Positions 35,526 to 50,500 of a stretch of DNA of 64,000 nt are shown here, one piece after another. This stretch comes from Eopsaltria australis (Eukaryota; Chordata; Aves; Passeriformes; Petroicidae), in contig JAVTVJ010000220.1 of NCBI GenBank assembly GCA_034509425.1, forward strand, positions 1,178,001-1,242,000. Direction: 5' to 3'. Each line of letters starts with the position of its first letter. The first letter of the stretch is position 1. Made by a program: the position numbers and the translations under genes. The notes under the pieces were generated by a model. That model saw only the letters and a list, made by a program, of their open reading frames with translations, was not told where the DNA came from and did no database searches.

Positions 35526-38500
35526 TTAGTCTGTCCGAAGGATCATGGGGGGATGCTCACTGTCTTCATCCAATCTAAGTGAGTTGGTTTCATCTTCCAG
35601 GCAAGTTCCACCCACAGCACCCAGGTCATCCGTATAGGCTGGAGAGAAAGGAACAAGGAGTTGGGGATTCAGCAGCAACAAACTAAGGCTTGGATCCAGA
35701 GTGAACAAGTAGAGCTGAAGTACCAGGCATTACTTGAAATAGTTTCACTGCCACCCTATGTTTGTTTTTATCATGACTCTGTTTCATGCCTGTGTTTCTC
35801 CAAGCCAAGAGCAGTTCATGAGCAGAATTAAACCCCTGTGTGTGTGCAATGCATACTGGAGCTTTGGGCAGGCTGATGTTCTCAGTGTCCACTGATGCAG
35901 TGCAGTACAGGCGTGCTGTGTGCTGAGTGTCCTCCCTTTGCAGCGAGGCACTAACCTGGGTGCCAGACGTGGCAAAAGCTCCACTGACTTGGAGAGCTGC
36001 AGCATTAACCAAGTTCTCATCCTCCTGATTTAACAGAACAGTGAATCAGGCTAAAAGGTTGCTGTTCCCATATAGGAACAATCGTAAAATTTCTCAACCT
36101 TTCATTAAAAAATTATTAAAAAAAGGGAGCAGGGCTATAATTCAGATGCTTTGCACAAGGCCTGGGTGCAGAACTGCCTCAAGAACCACGTGGCAAGTAC
36201 TGAAACTACCACTACAGCAACCAACCACAACTCAAGACAAAGCTCTACCCAGAAAGCAGCAAAGACAAGTGATCCATATCTACAGAAAGCTACTGCACAG
36301 CACGAGTGCTCTTTTCCTACTGCTCACCGAGGCTCCACCTCGCGCGCGCGGTTACGCAAAGCTCGGTGCGGACGTGGACCAGCTCACGCAGCCATCTAGA
36401 AGGAAGCAACAGGCAGAGGTGCTCCCTGCCCCATTCCCAGCCTTCTCCTTACCATGCCTGGTGGGTGAGGAAGGCACATATGTACCTTTAGTCACAGCAG
36501 CACTGTACGTCTGCGCTACCAGCGGCCGGTCGTGCGACGCGGACTCCAGGATTTCGTTGGCGGGCTCCATGCTGCCATCGAGCCTGCCAGGGAGAGAGGG
36601 GTGAGCTGGAGAGGTGACCTGCCTGGGCACAAGGCAGCTTGAGCTGGCAGCTACAGGAAAATATTTCATCTGATGGGCAAGAATAACGTAGAGAGAAATG
36701 CAACAGGAGGAACTTGGTCCCTCCATTCCAGAGGCCTGGCTAGAAAGCACATGACAACACTTGGTATTTCTCTGAAGATTCATCAGCACCATGTTTGCTT
36801 CTGACACAGCATCAGGATCTAAATCCTAGTAGATCATAGTAGGAAAAGAGACTCAAAATAAAACTGCATGATTAAAAAAACCCATTCCAATCAGCAATAT
36901 TGTAGGTTATCTTGAGGTCTGTCACAACAGAAGTGGTTGCTTCATACACAGATATTAGAAAACTCTCTAGAGAAAGCATTAGAGCATTTCAAAGATTAAC
37001 AACTTGGTAAAAGCTTCCCTCTATGAGGCTTCACTTCATCTCTAACCAGAGGTCATGCCTTCAAATGTTCAGATAAATGCATGATTTCTGACCATAATTG
37101 TAGGTTGACCAAAGCTGCAAACCTAAATTATCATCATGAGTTATTATCTTTAATCCTATGATTGATCAAGTCATTTGACTGTATTACCCCAGCTTTTCCT
37201 GCCAACCCTTATTGAAAAACAGTGCACTGTCCTATTTCTGTAAGTGTTCCACAGCACTATTACAGAACATCAGCTGCCTGGCCTATATGCAAGGAAGTTT
37301 AATAAGGACACCAGCAGAGAGAGAACAGCAGTAATTTCACAGGCCAGTTTCCCCTCTGTGGAGTCAGAGTAAGATCTTTCTCATGTTTGTAACCACCTCA
37401 TTTATTGATGAAGAGGACGGTGTCACTCGTTTCAAATTCTTGTTTAAGTAACTCAACTCAAAGCGCCAAGAGGAAACAGGAGCACAGAGAGAACAGCGAT
37501 TGATCCCTCCCTGCACTGGGACAGGGCTCAGTTTCTGCTGGGAAAGCGGTGCTTGGTGTAGTGGATACCTGGAAGGAAGGCTCAGGGGGATTCTGAAGTT
37601 ACTCATTCATGTCAGAGCTCTGGAAAAAGATTAGTTTGAAGAAATGAGCTGTTCTAAGTTAGACTTTTCCAGAACAGAACTAAGTTTGAGAACAAACTGG
37701 ATTTTGAGCAGAAATAAAACACAGCAGTTCTCAGCTAACGTGGACTTACTTGTGCTGCTTCATTAGTGTGCACTCGCCTCCTTCTTGGGGGTCTAGGTTG
37801 TACATGTAGAGATACCCATCAGCAGCTCCCACCAGCAAACGAGGGATCTTCTGGATTCTGGAAAGGTTTAGAGGAGAGGTTATTAAATAACAGATTATTA
37901 AGTAACAGATTATTAAAGAACATTATTAAATAACAGATTATTAAAGAACATAAAGCACGCTCTCCTCCCTTCCCATGATTTAATGGTTAGACTTGATGTC
38001 AGAGGGTTTTTCCAACCTAAATGATTCTATGACTTCAAGGCATTATTTTCCACACTTTTGCTCCTGGCCAGGGAATGCTGTTAACAGTTGGAACACCCAG
38101 GAAAGAACTGTGTGTAAAAAATTTAAAGCATAACCACATTTTGGGGCTAACAGAATGCCACAAAAACCAAGTAATTACATATAACTCGGTAAAACAGATT
38201 CAGAAGTTACCATCCTGTTATCAAGCTTTGTGCAACTCCAGAGACAAATATTCTAACGGGAAGGATTTACTTATTTGAGAAATGTTATAAAGCTTAATTA
38301 TTGCTTAAAGGGTGCTTTGAGATCAGAGGAGTGAGAGTACAGACATGAAGTCAATTTAGCATAAAAACTATAAAACCCCCACAAAATAAGTTTACTACTG
38401 CTCAGCTTATTACTTTGGTAGCTGTGCCAAATGGGACCTGCCTTTGAGGAAGACAGCATAAAAGATTAGATTTAGTCCTCAAAATTAACTTTAATGAATG

Positions 38501-41500
38501 CTATGCTGTTTTAGAGACAAGAATTATATGAACTTGCTTTCAAAGACTTCTTTAATGGTTAGGCTGGATTGCCTAATTTTGCAATTCACTAACAACATAC
38601 ACCATCACTCCCTATAGCACTAATGGAAGCAAATGCCATAAAAGCCCACGGGTCTGCTCTCAATATTCTTGTTTTAAAATTAAAAGACATCTTTAGAAGA
38701 CATCTTTAAACAACACTTAGAAATGGGCTATTCCTATCCAAATATTATGCCCTTTCCTCCTTCTCTCACAGCACTGTGAGGTGTTAGCTCTGCCACTTTG
38801 CTCTTAAACTGGAATGATCAGAGCTGACCCATTGCTCTGCTGCAGGTGAAGCTGTGTTTTACAGTGGGAGCCTCTCCAGAGCCCAAACAACCCAGCAGGC
38901 TCCACTTCTGTACTCACGTGGCAAGTGCACAGATGTTTTTGTGCCCACAGAAGGGCAGACGGACTGTAGCAAAGGCTCTACCCTGGTTGAACATCTCTGT
39001 TACTTGAGAGGGCAGATAGCTCGTTGAGGCCATCAGCACTTTTCCAAAGTAACCTGTCCAGGTTGTAGGCTCTTCCTGAGGTCTGCAAGTCAGAAGAGAA
39101 AAGTGACTGACTTTGCCTTCACCTTAGAGAGAAAAGTGTGTACACACTTGCAAAGATTTTATTTTAAAAGATATTAAGCAGCTGTTTCTCTTCAGAAATA
39201 ACTAACACCCTTGAGAATTCTAACACACTTCATTTATGCTACAGGACAAAATGTGTCCTCCAATACCCTCAGCCTGTTATTTAAGCATGTTTGACTGTAA
39301 ACTGATACATAAGACTGCATTTTATAACATTCATTACACAAGGGCAGAATCTACTGGAAAGCACCACGCTTCAGGATTTTATTAATCTGTTTATCACTAA
39401 GCAAATCATTGTTTCCAATAACTTCCACTGAAATGGAATTAAGGCTGTCCTCTCAAATCATAAATAGCTACATTTTACAACTTGGTGCCTTTTAAAAGCC
39501 TCCCAAATGCAGCTGGAAGGCATTGCTGAGATGGCTCTTCCCATATGGATGTCAGAGGAGGTGAAAGAAACATAACTGAAAATGTTAAAACTGCTCCACA
39601 TTCCTCTGTGAAGGATGGCCAAGTTCTCTTTGGCAGAAAAATACCTTTTCTACTCAGTGGGAGAACAGTACACAGCTCAGCTGCAGTTGCTGATTCATAA
39701 GTGACTTCTTATGCCCTTTACTTTACAGCAGAAGTTCAAAAGAAGTCTATCCACACTTTTGAGAACTCATCCTGTTGGGTACAGTCAACTTTTAAGCCTT
39801 TTCCTTGAACAATCTAAGGCACCTTTGAAACCTACTTTTCTTTCACAGTCTCAAGTTTGAAGATATGCACCGTCTCCGTGTTACTGGATGCAGACAGAAA
39901 CATGCCATCCATGCTGAAAGCCAATGAACAGATGCTCACACACCTGGGAAAAAAAGAAACCAAATACTTTGAGTTCATGGTTTTTCTTTTAAGTAAGCAG
40001 ATTTTTAAAGTCACCACCACTTTGCAAAGAAGAAAAAAAACCTTCAATAATAAGCATTCTGAATTCTCTGATAATTTCTTGAAGCTATTCGAGCATAAGA
40101 TTAATGATGTTCAGCTCTGATGTTTGGCAGATATGGGATCAATTAGTAACAATCTGAACTAGGTCTCTATAAAATACAGTAGAACCACAGAGTTACTGCT
40201 ACCACAAACCACAACACCATTTCACAATGGCTATCAGTGGCCACAGCACTAGAAGGATTTAGAAGAGAGTAGGAATATTAGATGCACAGCCTCCAATTGC
40301 CATAAGAATACAATATATCCTACAAAAGGTGACCCACTTTAAACAAGTTCCCTCACCAATAAATTTTTAAAAGGCAAGAGGGAGTACAATTCTGACAGGA
40401 TTGATTTGTAGAACAGGCAAGTCCAAAGGAATGAAATTGGAAAACATTCAAGCTGAAACTATTATAAGCATACATGCAGGGATGAATGAAGATGAAAACA
40501 GGCAAAAAAATCAGGATGCTGGCTCAATTGCTGAACACACTGGAAATCAACCATAAGGAATGAGCATCAGGTAATTAACCCAGCTGAACTTTACCTCTTC
40601 ACTCCCCTCCGGAATTCAAAGAGTTTCTGTCCCTCTGGAATGGAAAACACTCTTATTACTGTCCCCTGCAAAGAAAAAAGATAAATAAATAATTTTTCAT
40701 TTCAAGTTCATTCATTGTGTATTAGCTCCAGCGAGCAGGGTACAACTAGAAGCAGCAAACCACTTTGCTGGTAACTCATTGCTGTGATGCACCCCAGCTA
40801 CTACATGAAGTATTTATGGAGTTTGTTTGTAGGATGTGTTTGAAGAGTACAGAAACAAGAGGTGGGAGCTACTAATGCAGAGAACAAGCTGTGTTTCAAA
40901 CCCAGCCCTTCTTATCCTATTTGATCATGAAAATGAGCACACCAGACAAGTACCACGAGTGCAGGCACTTGGATGTCTTTGTGCCTTTATCAGATGCAAT
41001 CAGTTATACCTTTATAGTCTAAGCTTGTTACTCAAAGAGCAGAGGCTTCAGACTCTCTAATTTATACACATTACATGAACAATTTGTCATCACATGCCAA
41101 ACACCAGCGAGGCACTTCTCTCTGTTCAGATTTTAACTGTCTTGTTTTCATTACGAAGACAGCATCAAAACAAGACAACTGATTTCTAATAAGTATCCTG
41201 CTCTAAAGGGAGAAGCACTCAGAGGACAGCCCTAATTACAGCCAGATTAAAATGTTTTGTTTAAATAACCTTATTATCCAACATTTCACAGCATGGAAAT
41301 TGTGTCAAATATCATTAACAGATCTTAACTTAGATTTCCCATTGTAACTGTAAGCCTTCTTTTCTGGCACTTGCACACGGAACTGTGCACACTTAAACTT
41401 AAAATACTTCATGACAAATTTGATTTTTATCACTGTTGGCAAGGCAATCAAAAGCTCTCTTACCTTTTCTGAGGCCGTGGCAAGTTTAGTACCACTTGCA

Positions 41501-44500
41501 TCAAATGCCAAAGCAGCCAAGGGACTATCATGAGCTGGGATCATATTGGCAGCTCTCTGCAGTGAATCAATAAAGCAGAACCTTAGAACAGTACAGGTTA
41601 AAAGCTACATGTATGCAGCTTGAGACTGCATATTTAAGCACATTCAAGGCAAATAAGGGTCTTACTTTATGGACAACAGCTTCAGTAGTTTTTTCAGTAA
41701 TTGCTAAGTATGTAAAATTATCACTGAAGCATATGCATAGAGAGTACAAGCAGCAGGAAGACAATTCAAATAGAAATTACTTGGTTCCACCCATTTGCCC
41801 AATTCTACTCATCAAATCTAGTATAGGCACTTGTATTTTCTTTGCTGACATTCTGTGAAGTCCAGCTACAAGAGACGCTGCAAATTGATGCACAGAAACT
41901 TAAGTGTCCAGTAATTCTTCTCTGAGCAAGTAATTTTCAAAACCTGCATCTTTAAGAGGTGGAAACAGCATTCAAAGATTCTTACCAGATTGATGGTGTC
42001 AAAGACTTGTACTTCTCCAATAGTTGCACTCCCTGGATAGGCCAGGTAGCAGTTATCATTGTTTATTGATAGAGCACACAACCCTAGAAGGGATGCAGGA
42101 ACAGGATTAGAAACAGGCAAGTTCCAAGTCTTGTGCAATAAAACTTTCTGATTCTGTGCTTGAGTGCCACAAAAATAACTCAAATTACCAACAGAAATAG
42201 AACCAAAGATGAGCAATCACAGAGTTAACCTGCAATATATTCTACTATTTAGCATAAGCTTAATATTAAACAGAAAAGAAAGAACACCAATAGTTACAAT
42301 AACTGATTAAACGGCAGAACTTCCCCTGTCTGCCATGATTCCTAAAGCATTAACCTGACAAAGTCTTTAACTACACCAAGTGCTGTCAAAATCCAGTTTT
42401 CATCTCTCTTGGTTTTTTTCTAACATTTCAACACTTCCACTCCAGGAGACCAAAATACTGGGAAGATGCAGATTAGGGCAGAGTCTGCTACTTGTTCTCA
42501 GCTGGATCACACATGCAGGCTTTCAGACAACACTCATATTTGTTATTTTATTTGAAAGCAGAATTAACAACACTACAGTTCCCTGTAGGGAACCTCATAC
42601 ACTGGCACAGAAAGCATTTTTCAGAGTTATGCTGATTTACCTGCAGGATTGGGAGGTGTCTCCCTGATTGTATGTAATACCTTCATGTCTCGTATGTTGT
42701 GTATATAAAGAGACTCTTCCAGACATACTATCAGCCTCTAGAAAAGGGAAAGAGGACAAAATGCTGACATGAAAATGGAGTTCTTATGCATTTATCAATC
42801 CTAAAAAAATTCTACTCCAAAATGCAGCAGATACTTTCCAACAGAGAAGAGGTTGTACCCACCTGGTGGGGAGAAGGAGGAGTCTGACAGAAGATACACA
42901 AGATCCAGCTCTTCACACGAACACTGCACGTGGTCACTTGAACTGACCAGTGCACCCCACCTCCCTCAACCTCACCAGTGCAAACTGAAGACATTCCCAT
43001 TAATAGTTTAAGTCAGCAAGCCAGAAACCTTCACTTAATTCTTATTCTGTACCAATTTACATGTGGAAAGAATGGAAATTACTTTCTGCTTTTGCTAAAC
43101 AGAGAAAACAGACAAGACTTTTTAACCATTCATAACTTATAACTTAACCTTAATCATCTGTGAATGGCTTTTTGTTTTACTCTTATTAAGTTCTTCATCA
43201 TCTCATTTGCACTTTGTAGACTACATGTGCATGACTAACTAGACATTACTCATTTAACACTAACTCCCTGTGCCAGAAATCAAACTACCCACTGTTTCTC
43301 TCATGACTTTAAACAGGAAACCCTTCCTCCCACACTCGAGTTTTTGGGGGCAAAGACAGACACTAAGATTTTCTCCTTCAGATGCCATTCTCTCTAGTTT
43401 GGATGAACTGGCTAAAGATAGAGAAGTCTGTATTTGCTGAAGAGCCTACCAATGATTTAGTCATACAGCAAGCTATGCTTCCAGGTACTTAAAAAATTCA
43501 CCAATTGAGTGACATTTTTTTAGATTTCAGCAAACAGTACTTAAAAATATAAGAATTTAATAGATAACTTTAAATTTTGGCCTGAAGAGAAGTCATCACT
43601 CTCACATTCTTCCACATTTAGGATGAAAGGATGATTCACACTGGGAAGGACCTCAGGAGGTCTCTAGTCCAACCCCCTACTCAAAGCATGCCCAGCTTAT
43701 TCAGGGTTTTTCCCCAAGTAAATACATGAACACAGAACCAAAAATACTTAACCAAATACAAGTACTGAGATGTCACACAGAAGCCACAGTTGGAAAAGTA
43801 CAATCAAATTTCAAATAGCAATTCTGTCACCACAGGAAGAGACATCAACCAGCAGAGGAAGTGCCAGAATAAGATCCACACCTCCTTTCCCAAGTTTCCA
43901 CCTAGGCAAAAATCACTGCTCACCTGTCTGTTGAGTTTGACAGCCAAGATGGTGTTGGAGTAACTGTAGTTGCAAATCTCTGTCCCCTTCTTAAAGTGAC
44001 AAACTTTCAGCTTGCGTGGAGCTTTAAGGCTAACTATGGCCACCAGACTGCTGGAGAAGAGCCTCTCCACAATGCACACATCTTCTGTGTCAGCTGAGGA
44101 ACCACAGGAACGAGGGAAAAACACAGAGGGAGATTTCAGGGAAGAAGAATGATGCACATCAACAGGAAATACTGTCTAAGAAAATCACAGAATCATAGAT
44201 TCAGTCTATGTAAAAATACAGTCTAACACCACAAATGTTCTGCCACGACAGCTCAGAGTCAAGGTGGGACACGGGACAGGCTTTTAAAGCAGAAAATCTA
44301 CACAGTGAGTGCTGATTTCCAAATATTTCCTCCACCTACCCCAAGGTGTCACACAAGTTTATGGTTCAGAACACTGACTACTCCTCCATGCTCAGAATTC
44401 AACAGAAAAAAAATCCCAAAGCTACAAACCCCAGAAAATTGTCAAATTCCAGAATTTTACAGTCTTCTTTTATCACTGCAGAAATCTAGGAAAGCAAAAG

Positions 44501-47500
44501 TTTTTTGGGCTTTTTTTTGTCTGTGGATTTGTTTTGTTTTTAAAGCTGTGTTATGCATGAAAGGGTTTCTGAAGACCCAAACCCTTGGCATGTCCATTTA
44601 CCTCTCCATGAAGAAAGGAAGGTTACAGTACTCAGAGAAGCTGGTAAAACTCATTTGCCACAAGACTGCTGCAGCCACCAATTAGCATTTTCACACGTTC
44701 CATCTTTTACCTGACAGGCCCTAAGAGCAATTTGTGCAGGAACCACTGATGCCCAGCATTCACGCAGAGCCAGAAAACATCAGATTTGCCAAGTGTTCTA
44801 CTATGGGAGCACTGAAAGCAAAGGAGGAACACAAATCCCTACGTGAGGAAGGCAGCAGGAGGGAGAAGAGTCCAGGATCTGTGGCAAAGCAGCATTTTCA
44901 GAGCATTTGATTATGGCACAGCACTGGATGAAGCTGGCAGGAGGCCAAATCCCACCACCACTTATCCTGGCATCTGTGCCTCCCGCTCCATCCCCTAAAG
45001 CTCCTCTCCAAAGCCCCAGGGACACAGTGGACACAGTTTTAAGGGCAGTGAGAAGCTGGAGAGAGTTTTGCCATGCTCTGCAGCTCTTTCACAGCCACTG
45101 GCTACACCTGCCCTTTCACTACAGAACCCATTCAAGACAAGTGACTTGAGCCTTTGGCCTTGATCCATCAAAACACATTTTTCAGGAGTCAGCTTCTGGA
45201 TTAGGTCAATGCTTAACACATTCCAAACCATAAAACTGCCAGTAAAAAAAAAAAAAAAAAAAACCAACCAAAAAACAACTCAAAAGAGTTTGTTTCCAAA
45301 GGCTTCTGTTTTGGCCAAGAGAAACATTCAGTGATTAATTTGCACTGTTCCCATCAGCAGAGACAGAAATTCCACGAATAAAGTTCTGTTCAACATTCTC
45401 AGTAAATGACACTGCCATCAGTGTGGGATATGCCTGCTTTCAAAGTGCTTTTTCTGGGCAGTTATTTCAAGAAAATGAACACAAAATATTTAATGTCCTA
45501 CATTTTTTTGAGAGAAACAGCCCTACTTATGAAAAAGGAGCAGGTTTACACTACGTTTTTTCAGTACTCCATGCAACATAATTGACTTTTATCTACATCT
45601 TGCATTTAATATGGTACTTTTCCAGAGAAGACATAACAGCTCACAGAGGCTTTGAAAATTCAATTTTCTCATGCAACAGGGATAATGCATTTTAGTAATT
45701 ACTTTGTTTTCAAGGAATCGTTCTCCATTTTCTCGATACTACACGAAACACATGAAAAAGAAATACAAAAATCTGCTTCAATAAATCTATGCAGAGACTC
45801 TGAAATGCAGAGGTCTGTGTTCCATGAATCAGAGTAAGACTCTCAAATATTTTACAGGATGGGTTATCAGCTTTCCATCTAAGCCTGGAGACCTTCAAAA
45901 TGATGACATTCTTTTACAAGAGTCAAGAGGACTCAGCACAGAGACCCAAAACCCACAGTCTGACTGCTCCCTGCTCCAGGGGAGCACAGCTTCTCTCCCC
46001 ATCGAGGGCTAAGTGTTCAGACACAGCTTCTGGGATTTGTCACCCTCCCAGGCAGGCAGGAGAACTGGTATTTCAGAAGAGGAACAGCAGCAGAGATTCA
46101 TGTGGAAAAAGTGCTGTCCTATGCTGCACTGATGGGAAGGGTGGGCAGCAGGGAAGGCACACAGGGAAGAGCACTATCAACAACTGAGCAACGAGACAGA
46201 AAAAAAAACTTTCAATAAGCAAAATGCCTCAAAGGTATTGATAATCCTTCAGTCTCACCATAAAAAGACTATAATACAGACAGTTACCTTTAGAGAAAGG
46301 CTTTGTGATGGGCATTTAATTAAATTCACTTTAAAAATACAGGATGCACCTCTGCTCCTTTGTCTTCCTTTAACAGGAAGAAAAGATAAAATCTCTTCAC
46401 AGCTGCCAAGTAATTTATGCTTCCCAACAGCAACTATTCAAGAGGGTACCAGGCTATACTGCCCATCCTGTGTTCAGCTGACCTGAATTAATCATATGTT
46501 TAGCAGCACTAAAGCCCAATAGCAATGCTGTTACTCAGGTTTTTTTTTTTTTCTATTAGCATTATCTCCTCTACACTGCACAATTGAGCACTGCCAGCAA
46601 CTCGGATTCAAAACAAAGTAAGAACAAAAAGAACTGCAAAACAAATTAAGTATCAGCAGCAAGAGGAGAACAAGCAAACACATAACAAGATTAGTTTCAT
46701 AAACACAAGCATGTAGCATCACAGACAAGAGCTGGTTAGAGCCAGCTAGATTATGATCAGCTGTGCCTTTATTCCATTTTTAATCCAAGAACATGAAGCA
46801 TGTTGGAAGCATTCATTAAGCCTTAAAGCACCCTCCAATCTAATGCTTGTTTTTACAGTGGGATCAACTGCACACGGAGTCAGGAGATTTGCAGTCACAG
46901 GAGAAGTCAGTGATGGGAGCAGCCAAATCTCCCATCTTTTTTTGTATTTCTCTCAAACACGAGACAGCTGAGGCATATTCTGCAGTTTAGCTTAAACACC
47001 TACACAAGAGTTGGCAGATCAATCTTCCAGAAGAGAGGGAGGGGTCCTTAACAGTGCTCACTCAACACAAGAAGTCTTTAGACCCACTTAAACTAAACTG
47101 GGAAGTGGGAGGCACCGTGTTTGAGAGGCCTCAAGATACCCTTCCTTGAGGAAAGGAGGCACCCAATGCACAGGAAGCCCTCCACCCTCATATCAAGTTT
47201 TAACAGGCATGGTTTGCAAGTCCAAGACTGAAAATTATTTGAGTCATACAAAGAAAATGAAGGCCTCTCAATATTTCGATCTGCTTTGAGCCAAAACTGT
47301 CTGGCTTTCACAGGCCAGACCTGTGAATTTTCCATAGTGACAGGACAAGGAGTAATGGGTTTAAACTCATAGAGGGGAAATTCAGGTTAGGTTTATGGAT
47401 GAAATTCTCCCCTGTGAGGGTGGGGAGGCCCTGACATAGGGTGCCCAGAGAAGCTGAGGCTGCCCCATCCCTGGAAGTGTCCAAGGCCAGGTTGGATGGT

Positions 47501-50500
47501 GCTTGGATAGGGGAATAGGGGAACTGGGTGATCTTAAGGTCCCTTCCAACCCACCACATTCTACTAAATGTTACCTCATACTCTCTGCTCAGCTTTCATG
47601 GACTTAACACTCATGAAACTTAAACTGTCAAAGAGTTTAAGTCAAGACAAGACTGGAATCAGGAGGTCAAAATTCCAATTCCAGCAGCTTTTTCAGGTTA
47701 TTGTAAGACGTTGAACAAGGCACTTTATCCAATCTGCACTTTTTCTCTCCAGGACTACCCAGAAGATGCAGTCCTGCCCAGTGCAGCCAACCTCTCAGGA
47801 TATTTTTCAGTGTCTCGTGTAACAGGGATCATCTTCACTGAGTCTCCTGGGGTGACACCAGGCCAGAGACTGTAAGTGCCTGACATACTGCAGAGGTCAG
47901 GTACATAAACTCCACGGCAGAAAATGGAATCCCAGCCACTTATTAACCAGTACAACCAGACCATGACTCAAAGAGGAAGATGTAGCTGCGACACAGTTTA
48001 ACCTGACCACAGGTGCCTAATTTGAACCTCACAATTACTTCTCTCCATTGACTGTGTACAGAAGGAGGCTGTCATCCCAGGTAATGGGTGATCTGAATCA
48101 CGCCCCATTTCCAAACTTAGGATGCCACAGGGTCAGGTCACTTTGGGAACGGAGTCTGAGGACAACCCTGTCATGGGATCCCACTGTAAATGCTGACATC
48201 ACAGCAACTGGTGCCACCTGCTCACATGGAGTTTACAAGAAAGCAAGGATACTCATGCATAGCATTCATAGCTGACTTATTAGCACCTCAAAAAAGCGAA
48301 GTCTATGAACTGCTGGCAGAACAGGGGATACCACTTCTCCCCCAGGCCTCCCTCCATTACATCTCAACTGTGATCAGTATTGAGAAGTGATGGGAATCTG
48401 CGTTATTCACTCTTTTGGATGAACAAGCCTGTAGCTATCACGTTAAAGAATAAATCTCTAAGAGAAAATATCAGAGTAAAAAAAATATAATGAAGGCTTT
48501 GTTTTTTCATTTGATAAAGGTATATTAGTGCTTCCATGCCCCAACAGCCAGTATCAAGACCCAGAAGACACTCTTTCACATGAGTAGATTATTATTTTAT
48601 TCCCAGCTGCTATGTAACCTGGCTAATGGATTTAAAATTAGAAAAGCAGAGTTCTCTCTCATAAATACCACCAAATTCCACACTACACCAGCTAAATTTA
48701 AATACAGAACACTAATTTATGATTTTACCCTGCCTGCAATCACTGTTTGGTATTTATGTGATATTTACACTTAGGGTTCCTTCTAAGCCAATTTCGAACA
48801 ACCTGTGAAAAAATGAAACATTTCTTATTAAGTCAACTGAGAGGATTAAAAAAAGAGGAAAAAAAAAAAAAAGATACTCACTGCATTCATAGATCTGCTC
48901 TAATTTGTCCACAGAAGAAAGAGAGAAGAATTTGTAGCCTGATTTACTGCCAACTGCAAGGGATCTGCAAAAGAAACAAGCCAGTCAGGAACATGAACTA
49001 CATCAGCTGTGATTACCCTTGGACAGATTCTTACCCAGCTCTAAACCTCCAGCTGGGGTAGCTCAGTAAGGAAAGTGATAAAAAGTTTGTCCAAAAAAGC
49101 CACAACAGACACAGACAGCTTCCTCAATTCTGATCAGACCAGACAGCTTCAGAATTACAGAATTCGGGTGTGGAATTCTGCTTCACATTTAAGAAATGAG
49201 AGTTCAGAGCCTAAAGTAAACCTACTGCCCAGTTCTCACCAGTGATTTCTTCACACAGCCTAAAAGCTTTAGTGTAGAGGGAAGATGATGACTTGAATAA
49301 TGTAATGCAAACCAATTACATCATTGCCTCATCATTAGAGGTGACCTCCAAGACCTTTTAAACTGGGCCGTCTGGGGATTTTTGTTCTTTACAGTGTAAC
49401 TGTCCCCGAGCATCCCAAAAGAGTTTTCATATTAAAAAAAAGTAATTAAAGACTGCCAACTCTAATTTTCTCTGGCTTTATGTGATGATGTTCTGGCATC
49501 TCCATTGTTAGGTCTCAGTCTTACAAAAACTCATGCTGAATCTTTGATCAGAGGCACCCTCTACAAAGTGCCAGTCACTGATGTTAAACAGATTTAACAA
49601 TAGCAGAACATTAAAAAACTGACTAAAACCCCTTCTTTCCTCCATTACTCAATTTTCACACTTAGCTCACAGACCATTTAATTGCTTTTCCAGCCAGAGT
49701 CAAAGGCAGGTCTTAAATTTTAAGCTAGAAAAACCTTTAGCCTGCCTTGCAGGTCTTTACACATCAAGGCAGCAGACAATGGCTCATTCTTGGTTCCTCT
49801 CCCCATGTGGAGGATGATTTTATGCCACAGATAAAGAAAATTAACAGTCAATACAGTTGTACAGAAGTGCATTAGTATGCTTATAGCTCATATATTTCTT
49901 ACTGCCAAGAGACATGGAGGAAAAACTAATTAAATTCCAATAAAATACATTTTGATACCCTAAATTGTGGCAAGTCATTCAACACAGGGCTCCAATCCAA
50001 GCCTGCCAGTCAGTCTGCCAAAAATGCCTTTCTGAACTCAGCAAGATGATTCTCCACAATTCAGATGCACTAACAATTAATGCTGCATTTGGAATACAAT
50101 GAAGATTCCTAGATCTCATGTTCTTTCTGTATTTTCCACTCACGGTTCCAAAGTAAGTCTTTTTTTAAACTTCAGCATACCCAGAAGATTAAATATTGCT
50201 CCTCAAATAGTTCATCCTCTGAAATTAAGATCCCAAGCTACAAAATCAACTTCTGTAGGCTGGTATGACCTTCTCTTCTAGAAGAAGATACAACTGGCAC
50301 AATCTGGTTAGGAAATTATATTTGAGAAGGTTTAAACCTTCAAATTAAAATATGCACCATGCAAGCAGGAGATTCAATTCCACAGATTCAATAACCAAGA
50401 TATTAAAAAAGCATATTAGGCTTAAAGATAGAGAAGCAATCATAAAACAAAATTTTGCTGCTGCTCCTCTAAGTCACCCTAGAAATACGGAATTTAATTT

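Noticed and set aside
44182..44235. Possible CR1 tail (AATCACAGAATCATAG)
   Set aside because: Only about 16 diagnostic bases; the following sequence does not match CR1 well enough to annotate as an element.
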